A stretch of DNA of 64,000 bases from Mantis religiosa (taxonomy: Eukaryota > Arthropoda > Insecta > Mantodea > Mantidae), in NCBI GenBank assembly GCA_030765055.1, contig CM060950.1, forward strand, positions 14,481,806 to 14,545,805, in the 5' to 3' direction. Positions 30,961 to 43,395 of this stretch are shown one piece after another. Both the position numbers and the translations under genes were made by a program. Positions within the stretch are counted from its first letter, which is position 1. Each line of letters opens with the position of its first letter. Under the pieces are notes generated by a model. It did no database searches, was not told the origin of the DNA, and was given only the letters and a program-made list of their open reading frames with translations.

Positions 30961-31040
30961 AGAGACCATAAAAGTACTACTTTATAGTGTTGCGAGAACC
31001 TATTCTCTCATCACTCAGGAATGATGTCCATTAGTACATC

Positions 31041-31204
31041 AAGCCAATGGATACACACAGAAAGAGATTTGTCACGCTCTTCATCCCAGATGGCCCACGA
31101 AAAAGGAGGAACACTGCATAACAGCAACAGCCTTCCTCCCCTACATTAAGAATGTTACCGATCGCATAGGCAAACTACTGCATTCATATAACATACACGG
31201 TCTA
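31041..31204 (+). pseudogene. PLE connector fragment
   Basis: ANGYTQKEICHALHPRWPTK followed by TAFLPYIKNVTDRIGKLLHS matches the region between RT and GIY-YIG in PLEs (compare PLE-4: LANGYSYREIQ...LPYIRGVTDQISTIL). Both flanks are lost. Confidence 0.65.
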
Positions 31205-31915
31205 ACGTCTCTTTCCCAGCCCTCGCAGCACCAACTGGCAGGCATATACGCAAACTGCCCAACCCACAGTTCTGGCTCCATGCTCAACTACGACAGAAGC
31301 AGATGCTCTTATCTGCCAGATTACAACAAACATTACCACGGCAATTAAACAGTCGACACCCTCTGCCCGTTCACACACGCAAACCACTTCCCCGAAAAAG
31401 CTTCAAACAAGCTTCCCCGACATCTTCGGGAACTCATCGCTGCGAAGAACATGGCCAGATGCAGAGCACATATTGGTTATCCTATGGACAGACGGACCTA
31501 CAAACAATTCTGTCACCGCCTCAACTGGAACTGGCTGAGCACCTCAACGAGGATTGGGAACTCCACCTTGCCTCCCTCAACACAGAAGACCAATCCCTCT
31601 GGCACCTATCCAAGGCCCTGCTGCGCCTTCCCACACAGGACAAACCCCTGCATCAGGGGCCCATCGTCGCCCAATCAGTCTGTGAGAAAGTGGAACTAAT
31701 GGGAACATTCCTTGAAAGCACCTTCCATCCTGCTGCCACCTGCAATCAGGACCACGTCCAGCAGATTACTACAGAAGTCTCACACTTCCTCTCCAGACAA
31801 TTCGACCCCACTGCTATAATACTGACATTTGCGGAGGTTACATCACTTCTCTGTGCCACCATACAAAGCCATGGGCTATGACAATATCCTGTATGCCGCT
31901 CTTAACCCTTAGATA
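31205..31915 (+). pseudogene. Jockey-clade ORF2 linker fragment
   Basis: The frames give LNEDWELHLASLNTEDQSL and WHLSKALLRLPTQDKPLH, then KVELMGTFLESTFHPAAT, QQITTEVSHFL and a final YDNILYAALN. This is the stretch between the endonuclease and RT fingers of jockey-clade ORF2, a further family different from copies A-C. It ends before the RT palm. Confidence 0.7.
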
Positions 31916-31984
31916 CATGGTGTAGCATAACTGCTACATTGCAAATAATGCTATGCTACTGCACTCTGGTGTTTTTTTTTTCCT

Positions 31985-32208
31985 CTCTGTAATTTACATC
32001 CACCCCAACGTTAAGTTATATTGGACGGTGAATGATGCTCAAATGAGTCCAGGGTCCATGGTGCTTAGAGTTACCCGACATTCGTCTTGAAGGATAAGGG
32101 AAAACCCCAGAAAAAACCTTATCTTGGTAACTCGCCCTGACCTGACCGAGATTCAAACTCGGGACCTCTTGAACATGAGGCAGACATGCTTCCATCTACA
32201 CTCTGGTG
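31985..32208 (-). mobile_element. tRNA-derived SINE, family A
   Basis: On the minus strand: GTGTAGATGG A box, GAGTTTGAATCTC B box, then ATAAGGTTTTTTCTGGGGTTTTCCC and a body ending at the AATTTACATCC equivalent. It aligns along its full length with the plus copy at 46712-46955. Confidence 0.85.
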
Positions 32209-34070
32209 TGTTTATGTGGAACTAATTCAACTTGTACATTTGCTCCATCTTGTCTGGAGTCACACTATCTCCAATCTACCAGAAGATGGCAGAAGTTGTT
32301 AGAGGTAGCCCAAGTAGCTGAAAACCACAAAGGAATTGCAGTTGGTTGGAATAGCCTGTGCAGGGCCTGTTAACTCAAATAGGAAACCAAGGAGACACAT
32401 TAAGGTTCGCAAAACACCCAGGGTCTAAAGATACACTTTGAGCGCTGCATGCGCAGGATTCAATGCCGCCAATATAATTATTTTGCCTGCATACTAACTA
32501 TTATATAAAATAACTTCTGCTTAGTTCAAAATTTAATAGCTATTGTATTATTTTACTACTTAGGAAGTAATTTTCGTAATATTATTGGCCTATTATCGAC
32601 CTTATTTGAGCTCAATGTACGATATGAATAAGACACTACATTGGCTAACCTGTAAATATTTGAATTAAAGCTTTAAAGGCAAGGAGGCCAAGCCAAATTA
32701 AGTTCTGAATACAATTTTCATCGATTTGTGAAATTGTAAAAATTTGAAAGAACTACGAGGACGTATGGGCAGCAGGAAGAACGAGAATAGATTTTAACAA
32801 AGACCTATTGGTAAGTAAGATTTAGCATGTAGCTAAATACCGACAATTAATATGACATAACCTGAAATGTGCCTTAATACATATTCACGCATAGTTAAAT
32901 TCTCTAGATTAATGTAGCACCTTATAATGGAAAAAGTGTTGTTTTACATACAAAAGCATTAGTTTCATTAACCTTGTTACTTTATTACTGCAATAATGGA
33001 ATTTTCTGTTTTTTGTCTTTCAGGGGTCATCCATCATCTCAGGCTACCAGGAATACGATGGCAGAAATCAGAGTGCAGGATTATTGGATATTGTGTAAGT
33101 TTCTTGTTTTGGTGATGTGCAGTGATCTTCAGGAACTTTAGTAATGTAGCACAAAGCATTCTTTCCCGCGTATATAGCAATTTAATGTGGCATATCAAAT
33201 ATTTCTGAAAGTTTGAGTTTCATTTCATATCAGTGGAAAATTTAACAAAAACTTTGAGGAATACTGTGACCAACAAGGAAAAGTGAAAAGTGAAGTTATT
33301 TTAGACAGTTGATTGGGTGTATTAATTTTTGTGTTTGTACTTGCAGTTTTAAATTTAAAATATATGTCATATACAAGTCCATGTAAGGTAAGTAATATCC
33401 AGTTTAAATTACTGAAAAAATAGCTGTGAATTTTCAGATATACCAAAATTAGCATCATCTGTGTTTACGTATAATCTAGGTGGCTTAAATTAAAATATTT
33501 GGGCGAGATGCTTAATATGAATTTTATAAACTTTTTCTTTAAATTGCAATGATAAGTATTTTGAAGAATTAAGTTCTGTTAACCTTACTTATCAGTGCAT
33601 ATCTACATGATTGATCAAGAATGTCACAGCTTTTAACAGCAATTAAAAGTATGATCTGAGATTCCATAAACCTAATTTGTTCTATATTGTTTAATACAGT
33701 AGTCACTATGCAATATTATTGTACACACTACACTAAATTATTTGCCTGAATAACCATCTTTGAAGAGATCTGATGGGATTAGAATTTATTTGAAAAAGCT
33801 TTACAAGTTTTTAGGTGTAATTGTGCATTGCAAGGAATGATTAAAATGTCATTGTGTCATCATCATTATATGCCACTTTTAATTTTATTTCTATTATTCC
33901 AGTTATTCATAAAACATGCACAATGTCAGCTAGCTAGGACCTAAACACAGTGTGGCTTGTTCTCAAATTAGTAAAGCTTCACAATAAATAATAGGTTATA
34001 AATACTCTTCCTTGTTAACACACACACACACAACTGGGTTCAGAAAAATAACAATTTAAAGTGATATTTG
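32209..34070. other. AT-rich sequence; mostly no features
   Basis: No transposon protein was recognised. A candidate exon is listed separately at 33024-33094. A (CA)n run ends the region (34019-34031). Confidence 0.5.
33024..33094 (+). CDS. Candidate internal exon of an unknown host gene
   Basis: A pyrimidine-rich tract and CAG acceptor (TTTTTTGTCTTTCAG) precede 71 bp that ends at a strong donor (TTGT|GTAAGT). One frame is open as SSIISGYQEYDGRNQSAGLLD. No family was recognised and no neighbouring exon was found in the window. Good splice consensus on both sides is the only evidence, so this is tentative. Confidence 0.3.
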
Positions 34071-34132
34071 CACAGCATTTATGTTCTGTGATCTTGGCTT
34101 CCGGTGAAGGCAGCTTCATCTTGGTCGAAATT

Positions 34133-34172
34133 GCCGACGTTTCGCTCATCTTGTCGTGAGCTTCTTCTGGGC
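34133..34172 (-). ncRNA. Hammerhead-like motif, PLE-4 inverted copy
   Basis: Minus-strand mirror of the motif at 35669-35708, with the same CAGAAGA core variant, GCTCA/TGAGC helix II, GAAAC and GTC. Confidence 0.5.
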
Positions 34173-35850
34173 TCTTGTCCGCTCTTTGTCGGATGTACAG
34201 TCGCTGTTCACCAAGATCCCCATCCAAGATTCCTTAAAAATCATCACAGAAAAGCTCGAATACAATGGATTGCCTGAAGACTGGTCACACCTAGTGGAGC
34301 ACTGCCTTACAACCACCTACTTCAGCTACAGAGGAGAGCTTTACGAACAGAAGGAAGGAGCAGCAATGGGCTGTCCCCTCTCGCCCGTGGTCGCAAATCT
34401 GTTTATGGAAGATTTTGAAAATACGGCCATTGATACATACGATCTCAAACCGGCATTATGGTTAAGATACGTGGACGACACGTTCGTAGTATGGCCACAC
34501 GGCAAGGACACCATAGACGGTTTTCTGGAACATCTTAATAGCCTCCACCCCAACATACAATTCACAATGGAAATAGAAGAGAATAGAAAGCTCCCTTTTC
34601 TAGATGTCATGGTGCAACGAGAAGAAGCCACCAATATTGTGCATTGTTCTGTATATAGAAAACCGACACACACCGATCGATATCTGGATGCATCCTCTCA
34701 TCACCCACCTGCGATAAAACGAGGAATGATGAACACCGTATTCCTGCGAGCCTACCGCATTTGCGACCCAGAGCTCATCGGAAATGAAAAGAAGTACCTG
34801 AACAGCATCCTCCTGGCAAACGGTTACTCCTACAGAGAAATACAGAACAACAGCACAAACTCCCAGAAGGACAACGAAAAAGATTTCGGAAAAAGAGACA
34901 CCACATGGACCACCTTACCATACATCCGAGGCGTAACCGACCAGATTTCGACCATCCTCAAAAACTACAACATCAGAACACGATACACTTCTACCAAAAA
35001 GCTCCGATCATTTCTCAGACCCGCTAAAGATTCCAGCAACCCGCTGCTAAACCCAGGAGTATACAGAATTAGATGCGACTGTGGAAACGCCTACATTGGC
35101 CAAACCGGCAGGTCAATCGTAACACGTAAAAAAGAGCACATACGCAGCCTAAAATTAAACCAGCCCGAAAAATCCGCATTAGCGGAACATGTGATTACAA
35201 CCGGCCATCACATCGACTTTGATAACACCGAACTTCTAGCCACCTGCAAAAATTTCTCATACAGACTGACGCGAGAAAGTTTAGAAATCTTCAAAGAAAA
35301 GAATAACATCAACAGAGATCATGGAAGGCAGCTACACGACACCTGGAAGGCCCTGCTTACTAGCACAGCTACTGGCCGAAGATCAGCCAATGAAAAGCAA
35401 GGGGCGGAGCGAACAGACCATCCCGCGTCCGACGGCCTGCCACAGCAATCTCTGCAAAACGATGGTCTAGGGAAGAATACCACAGAGAAAAAAAGCCCTA
35501 AGGAATCGAACCAGACAGCAAAACACAATATTAATTATCTCCAAAACCAACAAAAAGTGGTGACACCGGTGCAAGATCCCATTGGCAGACAGGCAACCAA
35601 TCAGGGACAAAGGGGCAGGACCAGCAGAGATTCGCAACCGGTATATAAACGGGAGCAACCGGACAAGAGCCCAGAAGAAGCTCACGACAAGATGAGCGAA
35701 ACGTCGGCAATTTCGACCAAGATGACGCGGCCTTCACCGGAAGCCAAGATCACACATCAATACACAGGCCGTGGAAGCCTACGCATCCACAGCATTTATG
35801 TATTCTGTGGTACATCTGTTCAACATGTACTTGCCACCATTTATGAGTAA
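34156..35850 (+). pseudogene. PLE-4 RT plus GIY-YIG open frame (564 codons), 5'-truncated
   Basis: A long uninterrupted frame: DVQSLFTKIPI, AAMGCPLSPVVANLFM, the catalytic LRYVDDTFVVWPHGKD, LPFLDVMVQ, YRKPTHTDRYLDAS, LPYIRGVTDQI, then GIY-YIG as GVYRIRCDCGNAYIGQTGRS with RKKEHIRSL and a CCHH-like pairing of Cys in RCDCG. A Gln/Asn/Ser-rich tail (to about residue 540) leads into the terminal repeat. The first codons (GTG at 34156, then SFFWALVRSLS) come from the inverted repeat, not from a PLE gene. There is no in-frame ATG before the RT core, and the N-terminal RT blocks are missing. It is intact since insertion but not a full enzyme. Confidence 0.85.
35669..35708 (+). ncRNA. Hammerhead-like motif, PLE-4 3' end
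   Basis: Helix I GCC (35669-35671) pairs with GGC (35706-35708). Core CAGAAGA (35672-35678) replaces CTGAAGA (U4 is A). Helix II is a perfect 5-bp GCTCA/TGAGC with loop CGACAAGA. GAAAC then GTC (35703-35705) follows with a 2-bp helix III. All other core positions match, but loss of U4 would be expected to weaken cleavage. Confidence 0.5.
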
Positions 35851-38672
35851 TATTGGTACACAATTTCTGTAATGCTAACCATTTTAAGGGTGATGTAACA
35901 TTACTAGCGTGACCCACAGAAATGTTACATGTCGCATGAAACTACACTGTTAAACATCCTCTCATTGTTCTAAGTTGGAATGAAAATCTCAATCTTTGGC
36001 ATGGGAAAAAGATGTTTAACCTAATATATGAGCCATTTGTTACATGTAGTGATGCGAAGCCACATAATTTTGAAAAGTAGATAAAACTGCACATTATTTT
36101 GCTACATAATGCACTTCTTGTTTCTTTGTAGTGAACACATAAGGGAATTATGGAGTGTCAAAAGAAATAATGGTTAGATGTGTGAGCAAATAAATTACAT
36201 TACTAAATTATTTTCTATTAACTACTCAAACACACAGTTCCATCACTTTCACTATTCAAAAACTGGTGCCACGTTATGGTAAGTGCCTATTCAATATTCA
36301 CGGAAATTATGTAGAAAAGTAGATTAAGGTACAGGCTTTCATGTAAAAATAAAATTATTGCGATATCTACGCACGCCTTTTTTAAATTGCAAAACGGTAC
36401 TGACTTAAAAAACATGCCTCGTATATATATATATTGGCAATGTTCTACTATTGAATTCTTGGTAATTATATTTATTAGTGCTGTATTTTAATTGTAATTA
36501 ATACATTTAATATACCACTGCATTTTATCTTATTGATGATCAAAGATGTATTTTGTATTTTATTTTGTAATATGTAATTTGTTGTATATAATCTCTGTAT
36601 GTATCACCTGATGTCTGTTGCTACAAAAAGCCTAATAACAATAAAATCAAATTATTATTAAAATTCAAACTCAGTAATTTTAGCATCTTCCAACTACAAC
36701 TTGTTCACACCTTGTAAATGCTTTTTACTGTTTTTGTTAATTTAAGAGTTAAATTACGATCCCTTAGAGCCTACTTCAGTAGAGAAGTATAGTACTCTTC
36801 AACGTTTTTCTATATTAGTATATATAATACATTTTACTGGAGTGTTTCTGCCACAAATTAAACAATGTATAGATAATTTTACTTTTGTTAAAGTCAATAT
36901 ATGATTTGAGTGACCTATGCATCTACTTCTCAAAGACTTATCATAACATTTAGCACAGATAAATCAGCTGCACTGTACTACAATGAAACAATTGAAACTC
37001 TGCCTGATGCACAGAATGACATAATACCATCTCTACATTGTATTAATCAAACTAACAAACTTCAATTATTTTATCAGAGCCTTAAGATACAAGGGAACTG
37101 CCCTGCAGCAGTTACATGTTAAGCACAAGTACAAAAGTTATGAAGATATTTGTTATACAACCTTGTAGTTATAGCAGCATTTTACTCTCAACTTCTGACA
37201 ATACTTTAAAGGTCCATTGCAGTGTCTTTCACTGTACATAAATTGCCACAAAAAGATATCTCCACTGCCTCAGCAATCAACACTCCATGCTGAACATTGA
37301 TACTGGAATTATTGACTGGTAGAAATAATTTTTTATACAAATGATATGGAAATATACATCAATGCAAGAAATAAATATGTTCAAATCAATGGATAATGGA
37401 AGAAGTACGAGTTCCAATTTTTGTCAGGAAATAAGTCATGTGCTGAGAAAAAAGGTAATTAGAAGTCAGTGTGCCTAAGGCAACAAGGCATATAGGAAAT
37501 GTCATACATTACAGAGTAAAAATTGTGTTTTAGATCAGGGGAGCTTCTTCCTTGATGCATTTGAATCCGCAAGTCACCTATTTGTTTTTGAATAGCTTAC
37601 ATGGTTATGTTTTATGTTCTATAATTTCATTTTCCTTTACAAAAACTATCCAAATATATTTTATAATGCAACCACTCTCTTAGCACTCGCATGTCGATAA
37701 TGCAGCTAGCTTACTTCCAGACTAGTGATTCGTTATTAAAAGGCCAAGGTAACCATAACACTTGCAGTGAGTGAGGAGAGGTTGGACGGGCAGAATGCAT
37801 TTCTAGTTACCATGGCTATGGATTCAATTCATAGAAGCTGTACATTCCGCACCAACTCGTGTTGCCAACATAATACAGGACTTTGAAAACAAATTTGTTG
37901 GTAGAAGTGGTAACCCGCTTGAAGCAAGTACCGCGTGTCATGTGCTACTGTTTATTATCAGGTTGCATCCTGAATAAAAACAACTTATGTGATCAGTAAT
38001 TATTGTCTGATATGCAAAGTGTTTAATTTTTCAAATTTAAGAGATTTACAATGAATCCAACACACGACTTGGTGTGTTCCATTCTCCAAACAACCTTTTC
38101 TTTATGGACAAATGACGACAAACATCACGGTAAATGTTGCTAAGCAAACACCAGTGATATGTTTAGAAAAATTTTCCGCAGAGCATCTTTAAAATACAAC
38201 ACTTAACAAAAACGCTCTTCGGGAAAGCTCACGTCTATATATTGTTAAACACAATAAGAAAAGCTTAACAGGCTTTTCATGCAATATCCCATTAGGGAAG
38301 TAGACAAGAAATGCCATTTCGTGGACATAATGAAAGCGAAGACTCTTTAAATAAAGGTAATTTTAAGAAACTTTGGATTCATATACAGAGGGAAGCCCCA
38401 TCAAAATTCAAAACCACTATTCCAGTACAAAATCCCCTTTTGCAATGCTGATTTTGCAAATTTAGATTAGCCAATTTTACTAGTCACCTCATCAATTTGC
38501 CCAGAGCCGTGCCTGTTTCAGATACAAATTAACATTTAAGATTTGACAATGTATAAGTAGGAATTTTGGTGGGGAGTCAAATTAAGTTAATCTTATGTTA
38601 TTGAAAGAGCAAATATTTGGTTTATACTGTTCATCAATTTAAACTGGAAATTGTTCTTTTGTAGGCTAAAGT
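35851..38672. other. AT-rich sequence without a recognisable gene
   Basis: No coding motifs. A LINE-like 3' tail (AATAAAATCAAATTATTATTA at about 36640-36660) suggests a short truncated LINE. The remainder is unassigned. Confidence 0.45.
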
Positions 38673-38692
38673 ATGGAAAGGTAGAGTCAGAG

Positions 38693-38792
38693 TGAAAAAT
38701 TCAATGCCATAGCCGGGATTTGAACCATGGACCTTCTTGTCTCCGTCCAGAAGATCCGTGGTCCAAATTCCGACTATGGCATTGAATTTTTC
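38693..38792. repeat. SINE family C foldback (inverted pair)
   Basis: Left arm 38693-38735 (gaaaaattcaatgccatagc...) and right arm 38751-38792 (...gccattgaatttttc-type end) are inverted copies of the tRNA-derived head of SINE C, separated by cttgtctccgtccag. The arms include the B-box region (GGTTCAAAT-like). Confidence 0.75.
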
Positions 38793-38906
38793 AATCTGGC
38801 TCTATCCTATCATAGAGCGTCCTACACACAGAACAATTTCAAGTATTATTAGTATTATTAATAATATTACCAACTGCAGTCGCAACCAAATCACCACCGA
38901 ACACAA

Positions 38907-39320
38907 TCTGGAGAAACTTTCTTTCGTGCGACGCGAGATTATTTTCTAAGTCCAACGGTGCACGTATACGCATGCGCAAGCAGACAACCTGCAGTCCTCG
39001 TGTTGCAGCCAACCTCTGCAAAAATGCCCCAGACATCTGTCCTACACCAGTGCAAAAGGACATGTGCATGCGATTAGTGCGGATCAGTTTTGGAAAATAC
39101 TGACCATGTTTCCTTTCAGGTTTTACTGTTTTACAAAAGTAGGCTTGCTGTCCAGCAAAAGTGCCAATTGCACTGTTAGAAGTGAAGGCTGTTTGTTCTG
39201 TGCGTTCTTCAAATAAGATTTGTTCAGTACATTGAAAATCGGAAAATGGCCTGACAAATCAGCAACATATAGTAGCTCACGGACTGGTTCGGCCACTGCC
39301 GCAAGTGGTAACATTGTCTC
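38907..39320 (+). mobile_element. Merlin-related repeat, copy 1
   Basis: Begins ggagaaactttcttt and matches the Merlin copy at 54928 for about 160 bp (including ggtgcacgtatacgcatgcg and ccaacctctgcaaaaatgcc). It matches again near 39270 (agctcacggactggttcggc). No transposase domain is intact here. It is interpreted as a deleted or non-autonomous relative. Confidence 0.5.
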
Positions 39321-41003
39321 TCCCACCAAATGAAACGTCAATCACATTCTAGATAGGCAACCAGTATAGTAAAGACATATTGAATCACAGTTACACATGA
39401 CAACTATTTAAGTGGTAACACTTATTAACTACTGACCTGCTGAGGTCATGTTTTGTTGATTGTTGAGGCTGTGGAGACAGTTGTGCTCAAAGCATTATCA
39501 GTATTTAAATCAAATTACTAGGGACGACTGTCACATTACTGTTGCAGATTGAGCTGCAATTTTGTACAAAAAAACAAATGCTGATACCCATGTGTTGGTT
39601 TACTCTCCCATAGAGCCCATATTTGCTGGAAATAAATTAAGTTTTAAGTTGTATCTGCTGAAAAAAGCCTGTCTTCCACTGCAACCAGCTATATTAAACT
39701 TTATCCTGCACCAAGGCTACAAGAATTTGTGTGCATCATCGCTATAGGGATAACTTACAATCAAGATTTTACATAACGAAAAGAACTTCAGCTACATTAC
39801 ATTTCTCGTTCCCCCTTTCAGTGATCGATGCCTTCAAGAAAAGGAGAAGAGGGAAAAAAAAACTGAACAAATAGAAATGGCGTATTTTTTAAGTTACGTG
39901 CTATAATACCTTTTAAACACCGCTATATGCATACAATTATATATTATTACTGAATTACTCTAGTTCATAAGTATTTTTAGGGACTACAGAAGAAAAAGTA
40001 AAAATATGTGATTTATTTCACAAAAATATCAACTCAACCTGTAACATCAATGCGACAATAGCCACTTGCAGGTACAAATTAAGTATTCAAATTTGACTGA
40101 CTGGTATACTCATTTTTAAGTATTATTTTCCATTCAACCATATTTGTGGCATAGTAAAATGGAAATGTTAAATTGTATTATCAACAAATGTTTACAACAA
40201 TGCCTTCATTAACTTCTGCCATATTTCAACTTTGATTTTGTTTAATACACACACAGAAATGAACCCAATATAAACAGAACTCCATCACAATAAGATGAAA
40301 ACAAGTTGGAGGAATGGAAGCAGATATGTCAGGAAACTGCTCAGAAGACAAGCAAACAGTGTTAAGCACATTTGTCACCTTTCTCCACCACACTTATAAT
40401 TTTGCATCAATGAATTCAAAATTAAACTATCAAATTACCTGACAATGTTTATCACTAGAGAATGCTAACATGAAACACGAGTTTAAAATACTTTCATTTT
40501 GGTGAGGTGGTGAACAAATACTTGTCATGATTGGTTTTAAAACTATGTCTGCACGTTTTCAGTTTCTGGATTTAATGTCCATAACTGTTTCACTAGAACG
40601 TTTTCTGTTCATCTGACATTTTCCAAAGTGGTATAGAAGTTGTAGGTCATGTTCCGGAGGGAACACTTTACTGCATCCAGGACACATAACATCCTCCCTT
40701 GTCTGCATTTCTACACCACTTTGGAAATACTTGGACTTCTAAGTAAAAGACTTTTTGTGTACAGATGACACATTGCCTTCCGACTGTTGCGAGAAGTCCT
40801 TCCTCACTTGGTGGATCACTAACAACCATGGTTTTACAGAGGTCATGCAAGTATGTTGATTTTAACTGGACAGGTGCAGACAAAGACTTGACCATCATAT
40901 GTGGCGAGAAGGAAGTCACAGATGCTAGACCACTGCTGTTGAAGCCAATACTGACACCAGTGATAGACTGTTTCAAGTTACACGGTGACTGACATACTAT
41001 AAC
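39321..41003. other. No recognised gene
   Basis: AT-rich sequence. Small open frames (for example 39562-39747) have no recognisable motif or coding signal. Confidence 0.45.
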
Positions 41004-41005
41004 TA

Positions 41006-42588
41006 GACCGCAAACAAAATGCAGTTGGAGGCGTGGCTTACCAACACTGGAGTCCTCTAGCTTTCCCCCTCTACCGTCATTTTCGGTTGCCTCTCCTCCA
41101 TCGTGCATGCTGCACGGTCATCTGTTTCACATGCTTTTGCAGTCACTCTGCATTTTCTTCTGAAAATTTGCTTTGTTCCTCAGGGTTTAAAGAAACTATG
41201 ATTCTATCTATTTCTTGATCAATTGTGAGGTCAGGTCCAAGGTAATTATTTTCTGTTAACTTTACACTGTCACAACACTTAAGCCATTGTTCAACAGAGT
41301 GCTCCGAAAACAATTGTCGGCACAATTCTTCTTTCTCAAGCTCCGCCAATTTGTTGACATGCAACTTTTCCCTTAATATCACCCCACACAATTTCAATGG
41401 GGTTTAAATTACGGCGATAGCATGGAAGGCGCAAGGAATGTGACCAAGTTCATAAATAATTACTGTTGATAATTTCCAACAATTTTGCTTTTGACTACAG
41501 GATCAAAATCAATACTGTGGTCTTCCATCCAGCATGTCACTTCAGATTTTAAAGTTGCCATGTTTGGCTTCTTGTCCCTCTGACTGTTGTGGTACTTAGC
41601 ATTATACATTTCAGTAACACTAGGGTGGGAAAGTGCTGGAAGAAGCTGCATTTCCAACCATTTATGGAAGTTTTGAAAATTCATGGATTTGTGATGGTTT
41701 CCTGAAGTTTGTCCACCCTCGACAAATCCGTCACCACCTCCACCATGAACAATTAATTTCTACCCCATTCCAATGTTGACTGTAACTCTAAGTTCTTCCT
41801 CTGACTGCCAGCACTTGCTTAATGAATGCGATTGTTGGATGTATGTTTCACCAATATATACAACATTCCATCTCTCTGCCCTGTACTTCCCGATGTCATT
41901 TAAATACTTGTTCGCCAAACAGCTATATCCGGCCGTTCTGCCAAAATCTTGTGTTTGGACTGGCAAGACTCCATTTGAGCCCCAGTTGTTTAAGCTTTCT
42001 TCGCAAGAACTCCCTTTCACAATTAAGGATTCTATCTTCTTTTAGACTGGCTAAAAGTGTTTTTTACTGTTGGCACCTCTGCACACAGTATAAAATGCAT
42101 GGATTTTATGATGAATAGTGGAATTGGTAAATGAATCCACTTAAATCCTAGGTTTCTTTAGCTCTGATTTTCCATCTGGAGTGGAGAAATTCAGTGTACC
42201 CTTTGCAATGGACATTCTTCCCTCTTTGTTACAGTTCTTGCTGAAACACCAGTTGCTTCACTCGTCATTGACAGTACACTAACATTTTGTATGTTAAACC
42301 ATTCTTTCATGTTCTTGAAACACTGGGCAACATTATACACTAAATCACGAGTCTGACCTCTGAGTGGCCTCCCAGAAATGCAAGAAGACTTTGAAGACTG
42401 ACAATTCATTTTTCTGAATGTTTTTAATATGCTTTGAAAATCAAAACAGCATTAAAATACATGCAGAGGTTTGTGCTCTGTCGCATGCACAGGAAGGGAG
42501 GGGTGGGAGTCACGGGATGCTTGGATGGTTAGGAGGGGAGAAGGCTCTGCTCACACATGTGCAAACCGACCGCATTCTGTTTGCGGTC
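41006..42588 (-). mobile_element. Tc1/mariner-group DNA transposon with TIRs and TA duplication
   Basis: Left end GACCGCAAACAAAATGCAGT (41006-41025) is the inverted match of the right end (42569-42588), which reads GACCGCAAACAGAATGCGGT on the minus strand. Both ends are bordered by TA (41004-41005 and 42589-42590), the duplication made by this superfamily. The 1583-bp interior holds a decayed transposase on the minus strand. Confidence 0.85.
41143..42409 (-). pseudogene. Tc1/mariner-group DDE transposase, decayed
   Basis: ATG at 42409 starts MNCQSSKSSCISGRPLRG. The N-terminal helix-turn-helix reads MTSEATGVSARTVTK. The nuclease region reads WNVVYIGETYIQQSHSLSKC and KCWQSEEELRVTVNIG, then GDGFVEGGQ, SVTEMYNAKYHNSQRDKKP, RNLNPIEIVWGDIKGKV and a C-terminal EQWLKCCDSV. 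In relatives the first catalytic Asp sits in Y(L/M)DETY; here it is Gly. The second, in MDNAPYHN, is Tyr. Only the third acidic residue (NPIE) remains. Several frameshifts occur as well. Confidence 0.82.
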
Positions 42589-42590
42589 TA

Positions 42591-43395
42591 CCTGTACAAA
42601 ATTTGTAACCTTTTGTTTTCTGGAGCAATGTTGAATTCTATAGTGTTACCTATAACTCCATCTGTTGATGAATTTTAAGTCTGCACTATGTTAATTTCAT
42701 CTTCTGTACACTTCTTGTTTGAAGATGGATGCTTCAAATTGCAGAGAGATGCTTCTCTCAAACTTCTCCCCTCTTTGTGGTTTTCATCTCTTGTTACATC
42801 TTCACCGAAGTAAAGCGTTGTCCTTCTTGCTAACAGCTGGCCCTGCAACAAAAACAACTCACAATCCTCAGAAATAAAGCTGCAACAACCTTCCATTTAA
42901 ACACATATTATTGTCCCACTCAAGTTACACATTTCACCCTACCTAACTTTAATTATCCCTTAATCTGTATTATGTATGTACACAAAATATTAGTTCACCA
43001 AAAATCTGATATCATTTTACTGGAAATACGTCAAGGTAACACCCCCCCCCCAAAAAAAAAATTAATGTGTTACATTTACACAACTTTCTAAATAAATACA
43101 ACAGACCATTCCTATAATCAAGTTAATCAGGATAACCATTTGTAGAAATGAGTTTGTATCATATTTCCTTGTAGACAATAAGGAAAATAAGGAATAGGAG
43201 AGTACAGTATGCTTACGCAATAGCCATATCTTTCAAAAACTTCCCCATGTGATGACTTTGAAAGTATTTTCTTTTCATGACCAGGAACTGAAGAAAAAAT
43301 GGAGAGAGAAATAAAAGGAGTTCAACTTCAACTTCTCATTTGAGAAAAGTATAAACACTTGAAACTTAAAACCAATAACAAAGAATATCTCAAAC
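42591..43395. other. No recognised gene
   Basis: AT-rich. Contains adjoining C and A homopolymers at 43041-43063. No transposon protein was seen. Confidence 0.45.

Larger units (their letters stand above)
34085..35787 (+). mobile_element. Penelope-like element PLE-4 with inverted 3'-end copy at its head
   Basis: A 14-bp direct duplication, cacagcatttatgt, lies at 34071-34084 and 35788-35801, framing one insertion. Its first 100 bp (34085-34188) is an inverted copy of its own 3' end (about 35655-35755). The plus-strand PLE then starts in the middle of the RT. This fits a 5'-truncated PLE with an inverted terminal segment. Confidence 0.85.

Noticed and set aside
34156..34190. True start of the PLE-4 protein at 34156
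   Set aside because: The codon is GTG and lies in the inverted terminal segment; the RT N-terminus is simply missing.
39562..39747. 61-codon plus-strand frame
   Set aside because: No domain, no codon bias and no splice context; consistent with chance.
42675..42896. 73-codon minus-strand frame right of the mariner element
   Set aside because: Lies outside the TIR, has no motif and is flanked by AT-rich DNA.
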